Shown: positions 39,416 through 51,539, counted from the stretch's first letter. The stretch: 64,000 nucleotides of DNA from Eutrigla gurnardus (GCA_963514095.1 OY741275.1:6001389-6065388); one strand, 5' to 3'. Numbers and translations: made by a program. The notes: a model not told the origin generated them from the sequence alone.

Positions 39416-39870
39416 TATTAGGTACACCTTGCTAGTACCGGGTTGGACCACCGTTTGCCTTTAGAAGTGCCTTATTCCTTCGTTGCATAGATTCAACAAG
39501 GTACTGGAAACATTCCTCAGAGAGTTTGGTCCATATTGACATGATAGCATCACACAGTTGCTGCAGATTTGTCGGCTGCACATCCATGATGTGAATCTCC
39601 CGTTCCACCACATCCCAAAGGTGCTCTATTGGATTGAGATCTGGTGACTTTGGAGGCAATTTGAGTACATTGTCACGTTCAAAAAGCAGTTTTAAACCAC
39701 TTGGACAAGGCAGGACGGATCCACGCTTTCATGTTTACAATTCTGACCCGACCATCCGAAATGTCGGTGCAGAAATCGAGACGTTTCTCCCAGTCTTCTG
39801 TTGCCCGTGTGAATTGTAGCCTGTCAAATGAATGTAGTGGACTAAACGTAGAGTATTTACCATCGAGATG
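39416..39870 (-). pseudogene. Tc1/mariner transposase remnant (C-terminal part)
   Basis: The minus strand encodes PPKSPDLNPIEHLWDVVERE, the catalytic-end signature of Tc1 transposases, then QLCDAIMSIWTKLSEECFQY and a GGPTRY end, which is the usual C-terminus. A second, separately framed piece (about 39679-39876) includes RLDFCTDISDGRVRIVNMKA, which belongs further upstream in the same protein, so the middle of the gene has been deleted. The left edge resembles the usual beginning TTATTAGGTACACCTTGCTAG. No pair of terminal repeats was found. Confidence 0.8.
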
Positions 39871-40374
39871 AAGCAAATTAGAAGTTTAAAGTAGCGTTAA
39901 ATGGAAATGCTCAAGTAAAGTACAGGATGGGTGATACTGATCATTCTTTTACATAATAATCATGTGATCCATTGTTAATATAAAAGACTTAATTATTCAT
40001 GCTGTAATGTATTAAATAAACACTTAAAAGTGTATTTAAAGTGTAAATTTGCTTCTGCCCACTTTTCTGTTAATACAGGACTGGATTTGTACAGTATAAA
40101 AAAACATCTTCAACAGCCTCACAAATAATAGTACTCTAAGTCCCTTAACAAACACTTACTTTTCTGCCCATTTTTGCAGCAACGACTCTATCTGGAATTG
40201 TCTTTTGTTTAAAATGTTAAATTCAGACCACCCACACAGGTATTTTCTCTTTAGTTGCCTGATCAGACCTCTGCACAGGACTGTGTGGGTTTGTACCAAC
40301 TGTACTTACACCTCCATCTTTATTATCACATCATCTGGTGCCCTGGTGTTAACAGACATGCATGTGTATCCCAC

Positions 40375-40378
<4 letters not shown>

Positions 40379-40430
<52 letters not shown>

Positions 40431-40571
40431 GAAAATGCAGCAATGCATGTTCATACATATGCATAGACATTTATTTTAACAGACTGTATAACTATGATAT
40501 AAATCATATCAATCAACCTCTCTCTTTTTCTGCTTGTTAGGTACACACAACACACACACACACACACACAC
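40379..40571. repeat. Two CA microsatellites
   Basis: The CA runs are at 40379-40428 and 40550-40571, separated by 121 bases of unique sequence. Confidence 0.96.
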
Positions 40572-41774
40572 TAGTAGCAACCCATTAATGTTGCACTCAT
40601 GTGAAATGAAGCAGCAGCAGCAGACGCCTCCCGTCTGTGTCACATATGGTCGTGAGTAAACGTGAGCGGGACAGAGTGGTGAACTGCTGGTGAACCTGTT
40701 GCACCGACACCAACACCAACACTGTGTGTCGCGTTGCACCAGATTGAACAAGGTGTTTGGGTCTTTTATTGAGAAAGAGAATGTCCTGCTTGAAAACTTG
40801 GACCAGTGGAAATATCTAACATTTAGAGAGAAAGCCTTTTGCCTGTTAGGGTGTATAATTTTGGTGCTGTGATATAGAAATCCCTGTTTAAACTGCACTA
40901 TTATTATTGATTTACAGAGAATTCATTAATTATTTATTTTTTTATTAGAAAATGAAACCACAGATCACTTGAAGTTGCAATCAAGATCCCTACTTTTAAT
41001 CTTTTTTTTAATTTCTCACTTTTTTAAATCAATTTTAGATGCTGGGAGCTAATATTTGTAGATGTTTTATTATTTTATTATATATGCTAAGATGAATAAA
41101 TGCTCAACTAAATGATGATAGTTACTAATTAATTAATTAGTTATGCTATCATTTATGATATCGCATTTAACGTAATCTTTTTCAATGATTACCAGATGAT
41201 TTGTAAACCTTTAAGAAATTGTTTGTAACACCTATATACATATAATGTAGATAGATGAACCAGAAGCCAATTATTAACCATGAACAAAGTATTAATTATC
41301 AAAATGAAGCTTACAGCTGCTTAGTAAAGTCCTATAATCATCAAATGCAACTTTATAATAGCCATCCGGTTTGTAGATGGTGTTTTAAATTAACTGGTCC
41401 ATCATCAATGTATGATTGTATAAATTCATATGTGGTTCACAAATAATTTGGTAATCAGTAACTTATATACTTAATAGGACATATACATTGTTATTTGTGC
41501 AACAATAACCTTTTAAAATAACAATTTATACAATTATTAATAATTAGTAAACACGAATGATCATTGCATTGATTGTTAACTGTAAAATATAAATTCAATT
41601 AAGTTGAATTTTTCAAAATACTATTTATGAATTATTTGATTCTTTTTTTACCATATTTTTTGTGTAGAATTACCTTATTAGGCCAGAGACATGATATGAT
41701 ATGCTGTGATATGATATATGATATGCTTCATCACATCAATCTCTCTCTGTCTCCTCCTCTTCCTCCTCTTCCAG

Positions 41775-41898
41775 TGGCGTCGGTCGTAACTGGGGTTGGG
41801 CGTCGGCAGGCAGCAGCATCCTGGCTGAGTTCGGGACTCTCCACATGGAGTTTGTCCACCTCACCTACCTGACAGGGAACCCCGCCTACTACCAGAAG
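41775..41898 (+). CDS. man1a2: man1a2 exon with the putative general-acid glutamate
   Basis: After one base that completes the serine codon, the exon encodes GVGRNWGWASAGSSILAEFG, then TLHMEFVHLTYLTGNPAYYQK. The glutamate of HMEF (codon 41848-41850) aligns with the residue usually named as the catalytic acid in GH47 (Glu330 in human ER mannosidase I); this assignment is from memory of the family. The acceptor follows a run of tcctcctcttccag and the donor is gtactg. Length is 124 nt. The NWGWAS segment separates this protein from MAN1A1. Confidence 0.95.
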
Positions 41899-42489
41899 GT
41901 ACTGCTGTCATTTAATACCATCTATGTCCTCACTTCTACTGCATCGACTCTATCTTGGTTCCAGATGCTATTGTCCGGTTCACGTTCCACTGCAGACTGT
42001 GATGCAGGGTTGTTTTGTAGGGCTGCCGTTTTTTTTTTTTTTTTTTTTTTTAAATGTGGGTCGAGTGAATGGAAAAATAGAGGTTGCTATCGATTGTAGC
42101 TCGACTTTGTAAAAGCTCTTCTGACCAACCAGCCTGTGGTGTTTTAAATCCACCATCTTATATCTTATATTGGTTGAGGCGGTACCAAAAACGTACCAAG
42201 TGCTATCGCCAACTCGTTTCTGCTTATGTTTTCTCTGCTTGGTTATATCACTGTTTATAAATATAGCTGTATTTCAGTCAAATAAGCAATACATTTTTTT
42301 AAATGATTATCCTGTTCTTTGAATGAGTTACAATTACTTAAAAACATGTGCTGTTCTGTCAATTAAAGGGAAACAACACAATAAATATGAATTGAGCAAC
42401 ACTGAATACAAAATTAAAATAATGAATTACACTTGTGTGTTGTGAAAAGATGTCTCTGGATTAAAACTTGTGTCTGGTGTTGATCTCAG
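41899..42489 (+). other. man1a2: man1a2 intron, 591 bp
   Basis: This is the shortest intron in the window. It contains a T23 run at 42029-42051 and otherwise AT-rich unique-looking sequence. No gene was seen. Confidence 0.85.
42029..42051. repeat. T23 homopolymer
   Basis: An uninterrupted T run in the 591-bp intron, 130 bases after the 41775-41898 exon. Confidence 0.95.
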
Positions 42490-42583
42490 GTGATGCACAT
42501 CCGGAAGCTGCTGGCCAAAATGGACAGACCCAACGGGCTCTACCCAAACTACCTGAACCCTCGAACGGGTCGCTGGGGCCAAC
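42490..42583 (+). CDS. man1a2: man1a2 exon, catalytic domain (GLYPNYLNPRTGRWGQ)
   Basis: The exon encodes VMHIRKLLAKMDRPNGLYPN then YLNPRTGRWGQ, plus the first base of a histidine codon finished at 58038. GLYPNYLNP is a conserved GH47 loop. It lies only 591 bases after the previous exon and is followed by a 15.5-kb intron. The acceptor is gttgatctcag and the donor gtaagc. Length is 94 nt. Confidence 0.95.
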
Positions 42584-43926
42584 GTAAGCACACCTTTTGT
42601 TTGTTGTTTTCTTTAACAGGAACTTAAAAATGCATCAGTGCATTTTATATTGGCAATACACGTCCTAAAAAATGCACATGCACATTCACATTTCTGCTTC
42701 ATTGTGGATTTAAGTAAATAACAATGAAGCTCTAGAGAAATATTAAACCTCAGGTGTTTAGATGCATTCATGTTTTTACACATTTTATGAGAAAATACAC
42801 TTGAATTCTTGGATTATCGATCTACAAGCAGCCAGTCAAGGAAAAGAGTCAAACGTCTCATGTGAGCGTCAGACGATCATGCACTCAGAAGTGCGTCAAT
42901 ATGAAGAGACACTCGCTGAAGGAAAGGGAAGGGGCAGAATGGATCGGCTTTAATGAGAACAAATTGAAGTGAGTAGAAGAAGAAGGAGGAAACACAGTAT
43001 TCCCAGTATATTGATTACATTCTGGCAGTTTGCCAAGAGAAATCAACAGCTCACTAATTGAAGTTTGACGTTCAACAGTACAGAAGTCGGACCCTCACAC
43101 ACCTGTCATGTCTGGTTTAAGTAATTTATGGCAACTTAATAATTAAAGCTGGTGAGAGACGCCACATAAACACACCTACAATCAATGGCCACCAAAGGAA
43201 AAGCTGTTATGGTGAAAGCTGGAGGAAGAATTTAGGAGTCACTTAGCTGCTCTGAAGGCTGCTCGTACGGCAGCTGATACTTCTGCATCCCTTGCCAGAC
43301 AGCAGCAAAGGGAGCAGGCTGTGTCTGGGTGGGATCTGACTTTTAACATCCTTTGGGCTCTTTGCAGGCACCTCTCCTCACCAATATCTCTGATGTTCAT
43401 TGTTAGATGGGTACCACTGATGTTCTGGGCGGTTTATTGATAAAATAAACTTTATTTGTCGAGCATTTTTCAAAAACACAGTTAAAAAGTGCTTTTAATC
43501 ACCGGCTGTCCTGACCCGTGCACATCCCATACCAGTTTGTAACAAGGACAGGAATTTTGCATTTTGCCTTGTTAAAGGACCACACTGGTCTAATACTGAC
43601 TTCTCTCCATTAGTAGAGATGTCCCCCATCTTCAACACATCTTGTATGCATCAGTGTCTGCAGTGTTTACTTTAGAGCTCAGCCTCCCTGTTTCAACCAC
43701 AGTTCACTGCCATTCATGTTGAAGCAGTGTGTAAAAACATTCTGCAAGACTGTTAAGGCTCTGGGTTTATATAACTCAACCTTGAGGAATATTTTAAAGT
43801 ACTGTATTACTCTAATAAAAGCCATTAAAATTTGCTAGCCGGTAATATCAAGTTCAAGAGAACCTCAATAACAAGCACACTCTCTGAGCACAAGGAACAC
43901 ATGAGCTGCATCCCATTGGCCAAAAG

Positions 43927-44417
43927 TAGGGCTGTTGGATTTTGCCCAAAAATAAAATTCCGATTTTCTTCTCTCAAAATCCGATTTTCGATTACGATTA
44001 CGATTATTTTGTGAAATGACAAAAGGCAAAGAAATTATTTAAAATATGCTGTTTTTTATTGAACATTTTGCAAATAACTTCTCCATTGGGATTTGAGTGC
44101 AAACCTTGCTCTTATTGAACAAAAAATCCCTCAAGGGATTAATATAAAGAACAATTAATGAACTTTTCCCATCTGGCTTTGCTCCATGTTATCTTCTTGT
44201 AGACCTCTTGTAAACAAAAACAAAAAAACAATCCCTTTGGGATTAAGAGAAAAACCTCACTTTCACATGTATCTTAAGGTGTGTCCATTAAACAAAAATG
44301 AATGAATAAAGTGCAAAACTTTAACTTAACTTCGATTTTACGATTTTCACGTTTTTAACATCGTCCTAACTACATAATCGAGATTACGATTTCAAATCGA
44401 TTAATCGAACAGGCCTA
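43927..44417. mobile_element. Non-autonomous hAT transposon, 491 bp, with intact 8-bp TSD
   Basis: The element starts TAGGGCTGTTGGATT and ends AATCGAACAGGCCTA, imperfect terminal inverted repeats. It is flanked on both sides by the identical octamer GCCAAAAG (43919-43926 and 44418-44425). An 8-bp duplication is the hallmark of hAT transposition. It has no coding capacity. The interior has frequent CGATTA/TAATCG motifs and a second copy of the family lies in the opposite orientation at about 3717-4180. Confidence 0.9.
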
Positions 44418-45061
44418 GCCAAAAGATATCTGGCTGGCTGTGATTGGACTTTGTAACCAGGAAGTGGTCAGATAAACAAGCTTGTATGAGATGTGATGTC
44501 AGTCCTTTTGAGCCCTCCTCCGAACATTTAGTCATTTACATTTACTTTCATAGGTTGGAATTTAAATGTTTGTACTTTTCTCCCAAACCCAACCAGGGAA
44601 TATTAAATTATCCATTTAGTTTATTTCTCAACATTTCAGCAACTGAGAAGACATTTAAGACGACGGTTATGTCAAGATCTGTGGGTTATTATTTTAACAT
44701 TCCAACAGAATATTAAAACATTGTGAATATCAAAGTAAAACTTTTTTATGTGCACTCTCCATTTAAAACTGAGCAGTCATTTAGAGGATGGAAGATGGGA
44801 ACAGATTTCTAACCATAACTGTGGACTACGAGATGAAACCTCTCTTTCACTCGTGGACAGAACAAATGGAGAGCACTCATGGATGGATGGATAAATGGAG
44901 AGGGCTCATTAATGGATAGATAGGTGACTTGGCAGTCAGACCGATGGACTTGTGAGTGCACACTTTGGGTGAAAGCAGGAGAAAATAAATAGATGGACAG
45001 ATTGACTGATGGATGGATGAGTACATTAACAGATGGATAGTTGGGCTGGTGATGACCGATG

Positions 45062-45064
<3 letters not shown>

Positions 45065-45129
<65 letters not shown>
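45065..45129. repeat. GT microsatellite
   Basis: A pure (TG)n run of about 65 bases. Just upstream (about 44880-45040) lies an imperfect GGATGGATGGATA-type tetranucleotide region. Confidence 0.97.
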
Positions 45130-45131
<2 letters not shown>

Positions 45132-45674
45132 AGCGTATGGCTGAAAGTTCCCGGGCAGAACTTCGGTTTGGCATGACGTGCTCAAACCTACATGCAGCGT
45201 ATTCCACTTGAACCGTACTGTGACGGTTTGTTACATGTGCACAAAGTGTTACAGCCCTAGTGTGTGCACAAGTGAGTGTGTGTCTGCATGTGTCTCTGTG
45301 TACATAGCACCTCACACATCTATCTGCTTCCATGTTTACTGTGTGTGTGGTTTGGCTCACATTCACACACATTAGTTTGCTGCCATTCCACCTTGTTGTC
45401 TGAACCAATTCAGCTGACTACAGCAATGCAGTGCTGGTTGATATAAAGCCCATTACTACTCTACCTGCATGAAGAGGCTGCATGTCAGAAGGGAGCTAGG
45501 CAGTGGTGTAGTCTAGTTTATTGTAGTGGGTATACTGTGATGATTCCCTCCCAGCCTCGTACACACACGTCCCAGACCGACACCCCATAAGCACCACCAC
45601 ACTCACTAATGCATACAGTCGGCTACATGCATCCACACATAATTGAAAGCATTCTGAAAGACTGGGTATGTATT

Positions 45675-45905
45675 ATCAACAATTTATTATAAGCAACACA
45701 ATTTTATAAGCAACACAATTTATTATAAGCAGCACAATTTATTATAAGTAACACCATTTATTCTAAGTAACACAATTTATTATAAGCAACACAATTTATT
45801 ATAAGTAACACTGTATTCTAAGTAACACAATTTATTATAAGCAACACAATTTATTATAAGTAACACTGTATTATAAGTAACACAATTTATTATGAGTAAC
45901 AATTT
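45675..45905. repeat. Minisatellite, about 20-bp unit (AATTTATTATAAGYAACAC)
   Basis: About eleven to twelve imperfect copies of a unit close to AATTTATTATAAGCAACAC run head to tail. Variants alternate AAGCAACAC, AAGTAACAC and a shortened CTGTATTCTAAGTAACAC, giving a higher-order pattern around 45750-45880. It lies within the left subterminal part of the 4.5-kb hAT. Confidence 0.9.
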
Positions 45906-45995
45906 ATCACAAAATATATATAAAATCTTAATCTGAGAAACCAATGTAGTGGACTAAAAAGTACAACATTTCTATTTGAAATGTAGTGGAGTAAT

Positions 45996-46141
45996 ACTTG
46001 AGTATTTACATTTTTATGCTACTTTATACTTCTAGTACTTTATACTTCTAGTATAAAGTTATATTACATTATGTATTATGTATTGATTATTTACATTTTA
46101 TGCTACTTGTATAAAGTAGCATGAAATGTAAATACTCAAGT
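45996..46141. repeat. Inverted repeat able to form a long hairpin
   Basis: The left arm 45996-46029 (ACTTGAGTATTTACATTTTT, then ATGCTACTTTATAC) pairs with the right arm 46109-46141 with very few mismatches, separated by about 80 bases. The arms resemble a motif common in fish repeats (ACTTGAGTATTT, ATGCTACTTTATACTT). Confidence 0.8.
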
Positions 46142-46225
46142 AAACAACAAGTACCTCAAAATTGTAATTTAGTACAGTGCTTCACTCCCCCAACTTAGGC
46201 TATGTAACTAAACTAGCCTGGTAGT

Positions 46226-49200
46226 CTACAAAGCGTTCCAGATATTTTTGTACTCAGACATCCGAGGTGTGCTTTGCCTCCTTGCTTGTGTGGCAGAGCG
46301 ATGGCTTCTCAGCCATGTTGTGACGTACGTACTTGGCTGGAAAAGACTTACAGGGGGCCCATTGATGCTGATCATCATCAAATTGTTTACATTGGACAAC
46401 AAAATTGTAGATCTCTTGTCCGTGCAAACATTGTTCATAAGACTGAAACCCCTTTCACACTCAGCCGTGCTGCAGGGGATGATCTGCATGCATCGTATGA
46501 GTGGTTTAAGGCTTTCAGGCTCAATGTGTGGGTGCTCAAGGAAGTCTCTCATACCATTAACTGCTTGGTCTTCACAAAGATTGAACCGCCTGCACAATCG
46601 TTTCACTTGTGACTCACCATACCGTATGCCAGGTGTTGATGGCCAGTTGCTTGTGTCCAGAATGCTGAGATCACAAAGTGTTTCACCTTCAAATGAGAGG
46701 CGCTTCTCCAAGTTGTTGATCAGACTTTGTAGGAACTGCTTTGCATTGACTGGGGTGAGCTTTGCATTTGACTCCAGTGAAACTGATCCAAAATGTCCCG
46801 AAGCCTGTGCTTTCAATGCCTCCTCCGATTTCTCTCCTGGAGAGTCATTGAATGATGCCAGCACTCGGATGGTGCGCTTCAGAAGCTGTTCTGTTCTCGA
46901 AAGTGTGATTGAATGGGCCTGGAGTTTCTGAGACAGGTTTGCAAGTTCAGACAGTGCATCGTACATGAGTCCAAGGTCACACAGAAATTCTTTGCTTTGC
47001 ATACGATGTGCTAAGCCTCTGTAAGTTTGCCTCTCTTTGCCGTTTCTTGTTTGGTCTCCCGCAGCATTTTCAAAGTGTCTGTTGAGTGCTTCATATGACC
47101 TCCACACAGCTTTTACAGCACGGAAGCTGCTGGCCACCCATCGTGTATTTAAAACTCTGCCAATTTTCAGGACTTGTGAACCCACTTCTTGTGCTGCTTC
47201 CAGAAGTTCCCGTGAATTTTTATTGGATGACTGTAGAGATTGTGGATCTTCTCCATGAATGCTTTGAAGTGGTTGATTGACTGAACCTCATCCACAGCAT
47301 CAGATACAGCCAGTTCCAAACGGTGGTTCATGCAGTGCCATGTGAAGAGGTTAGGGTACCTTGCAGTCAGCCTGGTTGCCACACCAGAGTTCTTCCCCAA
47401 CATGACACTGGCTCCATCAGAAACAAATGAGACCCAGTTCTTTTGAAGCCATTCTTCACTGAAGCCTGCAGTGTCCAAACAGTTCAACAGAGCTTCCTCT
47501 ATGCCCTCTGCCCTTTGGCTTTCCAGCTCAACCAGCTCCAGAAATACAAACTCAGGAGTAGTTCCATCTACAGAGGCTTTCACATTGACAATCATGGCAG
47601 ATTTGTGACTGAGAGATGTAGCCTCATCAATGAGAACAGACAATTTGCTTGAAGAAGACACAATGCTGCTAACAATTGTTTTGAGTGCAGACTAGTGCCC
47701 ATGTTGACACCATTTTTTTTCCTGAAGCTCAATGAGAGTGTCATGGTCAGTGAAGGGTCGGTTCATCTTAGCAAGATAGTATGCTGTTCTGAATACAGCA
47801 TCTGTCTCAGAAAACACAGTTTAAGACACAGCTCTCACCATATTCCCAAGTAAATCCTGTCCACCCTTTTCAGTGAGGTCCTGAGCTATTCCGTGTGCCC
47901 TGGATGTCTGATATCGTCGTATCTTGTTCCTCAAGGAGGCCAGGGCTGTTTCTCGGTTTTCATTTGAGCCAGAGGACTGATCTTAAAGAAAGCACACTCC
48001 TCAGATATGGACACTCGTTTTTCTGTGAGGACGCCAGTTGATTTTGTCGTGCTGCAAATAGCACAACCTGGAAGTAGACAAAAACATGACTAATTAACAT
48101 CATCATACAAGTTGTCCTTTTTTGTATCTTTATTAAAATATCACCTAGTGCTGAACAAGGCCATAATATAATCAAAAGTATTTAATGAATTGTTTACAAT
48201 CTTCGCAAACAAAGAGATCCTGCTATCTGCTGATAAATGCTGATGTTAAAGTGATGATTTGGAGTAAAATGCACCAAGCAAGCAAACTCGCGTCACAGAA
48301 ACAGCTGGGTAAACGCCGACTGCCATTAAACACCAACGAAGAAGAAGAAGCTGGGTAAACAGGAAGTGCCATCTACGCAATAGCGGTAGCTTTAGCAGTA
48401 GAAGCTATCAGGCAAGTGTTCTTTTAAATAAACTCCTGATGTACTTACAAACTTTAAAATGCCTCGTTTTGTGAGTACTGACCATCGCTAAAAATGCTTC
48501 CGAGGGGGTATTTGGCTGGATGTCATGGTGGAAATTACCTAGGGTGCATTTTACTCCGAACCATCACTTTAAGCTTGCTAAAACTTTACTTATTTTTCAT
48601 TCATACGTTTTTTTTTTTTTTTTTACAGTTTATTTTTTTGATTAACTGTAGACATTTATTTAGTTGATACATTTTTTTTATTTAAAATAAGTGCACTGCA
48701 GACAGAATGCAAATCTATGCAAACATCTAAGTAAACAGAGACAATGCAGACAATAACATTAGTGTTAAATAAAATAAATGTTCATTTAAGTTTAGCAATT
48801 TTGTGTCTTGCTGTTTGTTATCAGATGCAAAAAAAAACAACATATCGGCATCGACATCGGCCATTGAAATACATGTATCGGGTACCCTTTAAGATGATCA
48901 TGAATTAACTATACTGTCATTTGCATATAGTAATTGACTTTATGAATTTCAATTGTTTGTATCACAGCTTTGCATGTTGGCTGATATTTACCTAACTTTC
49001 TGTCCCTCCAGTCTAACCAAGGATGCCTGACTTTAAACTCCCTAGCTTGACTCTCAGTCCACAAGGCTGGCCAGTTCTCATCTAAAAGAAACAAGGAGAT
49101 ATACAGTGGGATAAAAGCATTGAATTCTGTTGACTACTGGACCCCCCACACGCACACACACACAGCTGTCCCTGCTGATTGATACTGCTGCTGTGCCTTG

Positions 49201-49653
49201 GTTGCTCAATAAAGAAAGGTGCTACTAAGCTCACATTATTTACCTAACTTGCGAACAGAGACGCTCATTAGAGAAATGTGCCATGAACAAAGACAAACGA
49301 TGAGCGTTTAATCTAGCTATAATGTTGCCTTGCTATCTTAGCTAGTTCGCTAGCTAGCTAGTAAGGTTAGCTAATGAGTCAGCTAGATTTCACGGAAAAA
49401 CTATTAAACACTGACCGACGTTGAGAACATCGAACATAACACAGCAGTAAATATAATTCAATACGCACACCAACAATCCCCTGCTATTACAATAATATCT
49501 GCTAACTTGTATATGATTTTCACGTACCTGGTGTAACGTTAGCATCAGGCTCTTTCTCTGTGTATGAGTAGTCTCATCCGAAGCGGCAGCGGCAACTTCG
49601 GGGCAGCCAGGCTTACGAAAACATTCTAAAAGTGTCGTTTGCTTTCATTTCAT
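46226..49653 (-). pseudogene. hAT transposase gene remnant, KIAA1586/ZNF862-like, with introns
   Basis: Three exons are inferred on the minus strand. Exon 1 (49653-49528) encodes KQTTLLECFRKPGCPEVAAA and ends at a CAG/GTACGT donor. Exon 2 (about 49081-48992) encodes NWPALWTESQAREFKVRHPW with a LDWRDRKLG end and a GTAAAT donor. Exon 3 (about 48061-46226) starts after TTCCAG with a CAIC zinc-finger half, then carries LIDEATSLS, FVSDGASVMLGKNSG and WHCMNHRLELAVSDAV of the RNase-H-like core, and AECERGFSLMNNV with a C-terminal hAT dimerisation region. Damage: TGA as third codon (49645-49647), TAA at 47821-47823, frameshifts near 47.98 kb, at the T8 run 47713-47720 (with a compensating one near 47.68 kb) and near 47.22 kb. 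It is not functional. Family naming is from memory. Confidence 0.88.
48250..48568. mobile_element. TTAA-flanked MITE, 319 bp, inside the hAT transposase intron
   Basis: Ends AGTGATGATTTGGAGTAAAA and its inverted partner (complement AGTGATGGTTCGGAGTAAAA) agree over 28 bases with two mismatches. Both are flanked by TTAA (48246-48249 and 48569-48572). There is no coding capacity. It lies between transposase exons 2 and 3 of the surrounding hAT and is therefore younger than that element or travelled with it. Confidence 0.85.
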
Positions 49654-51501
49654 CATTCTTCTTGTGGTGATACTATCACCGTGATAGGCTATATGCTACA
49701 ACGCTGAGAGCTAACTGTCTAGCTGGGGAAATGACCATGACCAGCAACTGTGTTCGTTGGTAGGTGACGTCAGGTGTAGGTCACCATCACTGCCAAACTC
49801 AAGCCAGAGACAAAGAGCGCTCAAGGGGAGGGGGAAAAAGAGCGCATTTATTTTATTTAGTTATTTACCCGGTATTTGCGAAACAAAACCACTGAAGTTA
49901 AATTTCTGTCACAAAACTATAGTGTTACGGATCTTTGCGCATTTTTAAGTGGGTATACGGAAATCCTGGAGCTTTCTTAGTGGGTATATGGTGTATACCT
50001 GCATATCACGTAGACTACTCCACTGGAGCTAGGTGAGAGGGAGTGTGACTAATGTGAAAGGGTTCATTGCTCTTGAATGTTGATAAACCCTGATGATGAT
50101 GATTAGAACACATTTCACCTCATTTCCAGTTTGTTTATTAGCTATGAAGTAGTCATGACTAATCATGCGTCGCTGTATCTTTCTCTACTCTAGATTACTT
50201 GTACAGTAGCTGGGTGACTCTTTGCTTTGCAGTGCATTCTAGGATTTAAAATGGACCGTGAAGTATCTGAAGGCATGAGGAGAAATGTTGGCACGAAACT
50301 ACCAGCTGAAGAAAATGCAGAAACCTCACAAACAGCTGCTTCAACCGAAAAAGAGAAATAATTAAAAGAGCAATAAACAATAGTTGATGTGCTAGTCAGC
50401 TCCTTTTACAGGTTGTTCAAACCAAAAACATAACCGGACTTCACATAGTATTCACACGGGCAAAGCAACAACCAAATTATTCTTTCTATCTTTAATTTCT
50501 CTGATCTGTTGAGGATTACTTTCTTTATTGTGACACTTAATGAGGCAAATCTTTCAACAGCTTTTTTCTCTCTGTTGTGCTCTCGGTATCTCGTTCACTT
50601 AATACTGTCAAACAGAAATTTAACCTTGGGTTTTGGGCAATGAACTGTGGAAACAGGAAAAAAATGTAATTCTGAAATGTTACTGTTGTCTGGGCCCACA
50701 ATAACCACTACCACCAGCCAAAATGTGGCAAGTAGAAGACCACCATGTGGAGGTTTTGTCATCGTCTTAAAAAGTCAAATTGGTTTGTAAAAGTCAAATT
50801 TTCAGCCTCCCTGCCACAGGCTACTAATAATTGTCTATATTGAAACTATATTTAAAGAGGGTTAAATATATTAAATTATTATAAATATATTTGTGAAAAC
50901 ACTGTTTTTGCTTTCGAGCCTCTGGGTCGGCGTTCTCTCACGGCAACAGCTGGCTGGCATTGCTAGGAGACGCGCTGTAAACCTCAGGGTTGTGCTTCTG
51001 GCTGGATCAAGCCTGAAGCTTAACATCGCCATATAGTGTTAGTTTAGCAGCACTAGTGATTGAAGTCATCTCTCCCTTTACAACAGGAACAACACCGCCA
51101 TGCTATCGCAATTATCATTAAGTGTCAGGAAGGCAAAAAAAAAATCATGGTACATTTATGGTCTAGTGGATTGTAATTTGCATATTTTTTGAACACCTGT
51201 AACTGCCGCGTCGTTCAACACGATGCATGCATTTGTACTTGTTACAGGTCCATTTAGACTGAGCCTTCAGGACTGAATTCAGGCAGCACAGCTGTCTGTT
51301 TCTACGTGCTGGTATCTGTATATCTGGTACCTGGACATAAAAAAAAGACAAACCACCAGCCAAAAATCTGTGAAGCGAAGTGGCTGTGGCAAGTAAAAGA
51401 CCGTCTAACGATTGTCTTTCCTCTTGGTTATGTTGTGACAATGTGTTTGAATGGTAGAAGCATGTGTGGAGAGTGAGTGGAAAAGTATCACTGTGTATGA
51501 A

Positions 51502-51503
<2 letters not shown>

Positions 51504-51539
<36 letters not shown>

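Larger units (their letters stand above)
38969..41774 (+). other. man1a2: man1a2 intron, 2.8 kb
   Basis: The intron carries a Tc1-type transposase remnant (about 39416-39870), two CA microsatellites (40379-40428 and 40550-40571) and a long AT-rich stretch (about 40900-41640) with nothing recognised. Just before the acceptor there is an imperfect gatat repeat (about 41690-41725) followed by a pyrimidine tract. Confidence 0.8.
45501..50025. mobile_element. Complete-length hAT transposon, 4525 bp, with TIRs and perfect 8-bp TSD
   Basis: The element begins CAGTGGTGTAGTCTA and ends with the complement of CAGTGGAGTAGTCTA. The similarity continues as GTGGGTATAC / GCAGGTATAC further in. Both ends are flanked by the identical octamer GAGCTAGG (45493-45500 and 50026-50033). 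It contains, on the minus strand, a multi-exon hAT transposase remnant (46226-49653), a 20-bp tandem repeat array near its left end (about 45675-45905), a long hairpin (45996-46141) and a nested TTAA MITE (48250-48568). The full structure with TSD suggests a single insertion of an autonomous-type element whose gene has since decayed. Confidence 0.92.

Noticed and set aside
45675..45905. CRISPR-like array
   Set aside because: The units are about 20 bp, directly adjacent, with no unique spacers, and lie inside a eukaryotic transposon; it is a minisatellite.
46248..46931. 227-residue plus-strand frame
   Set aside because: It is antisense to the hAT transposase C-terminus, which has clear family motifs on the minus strand; the plus-strand product shows no domain.
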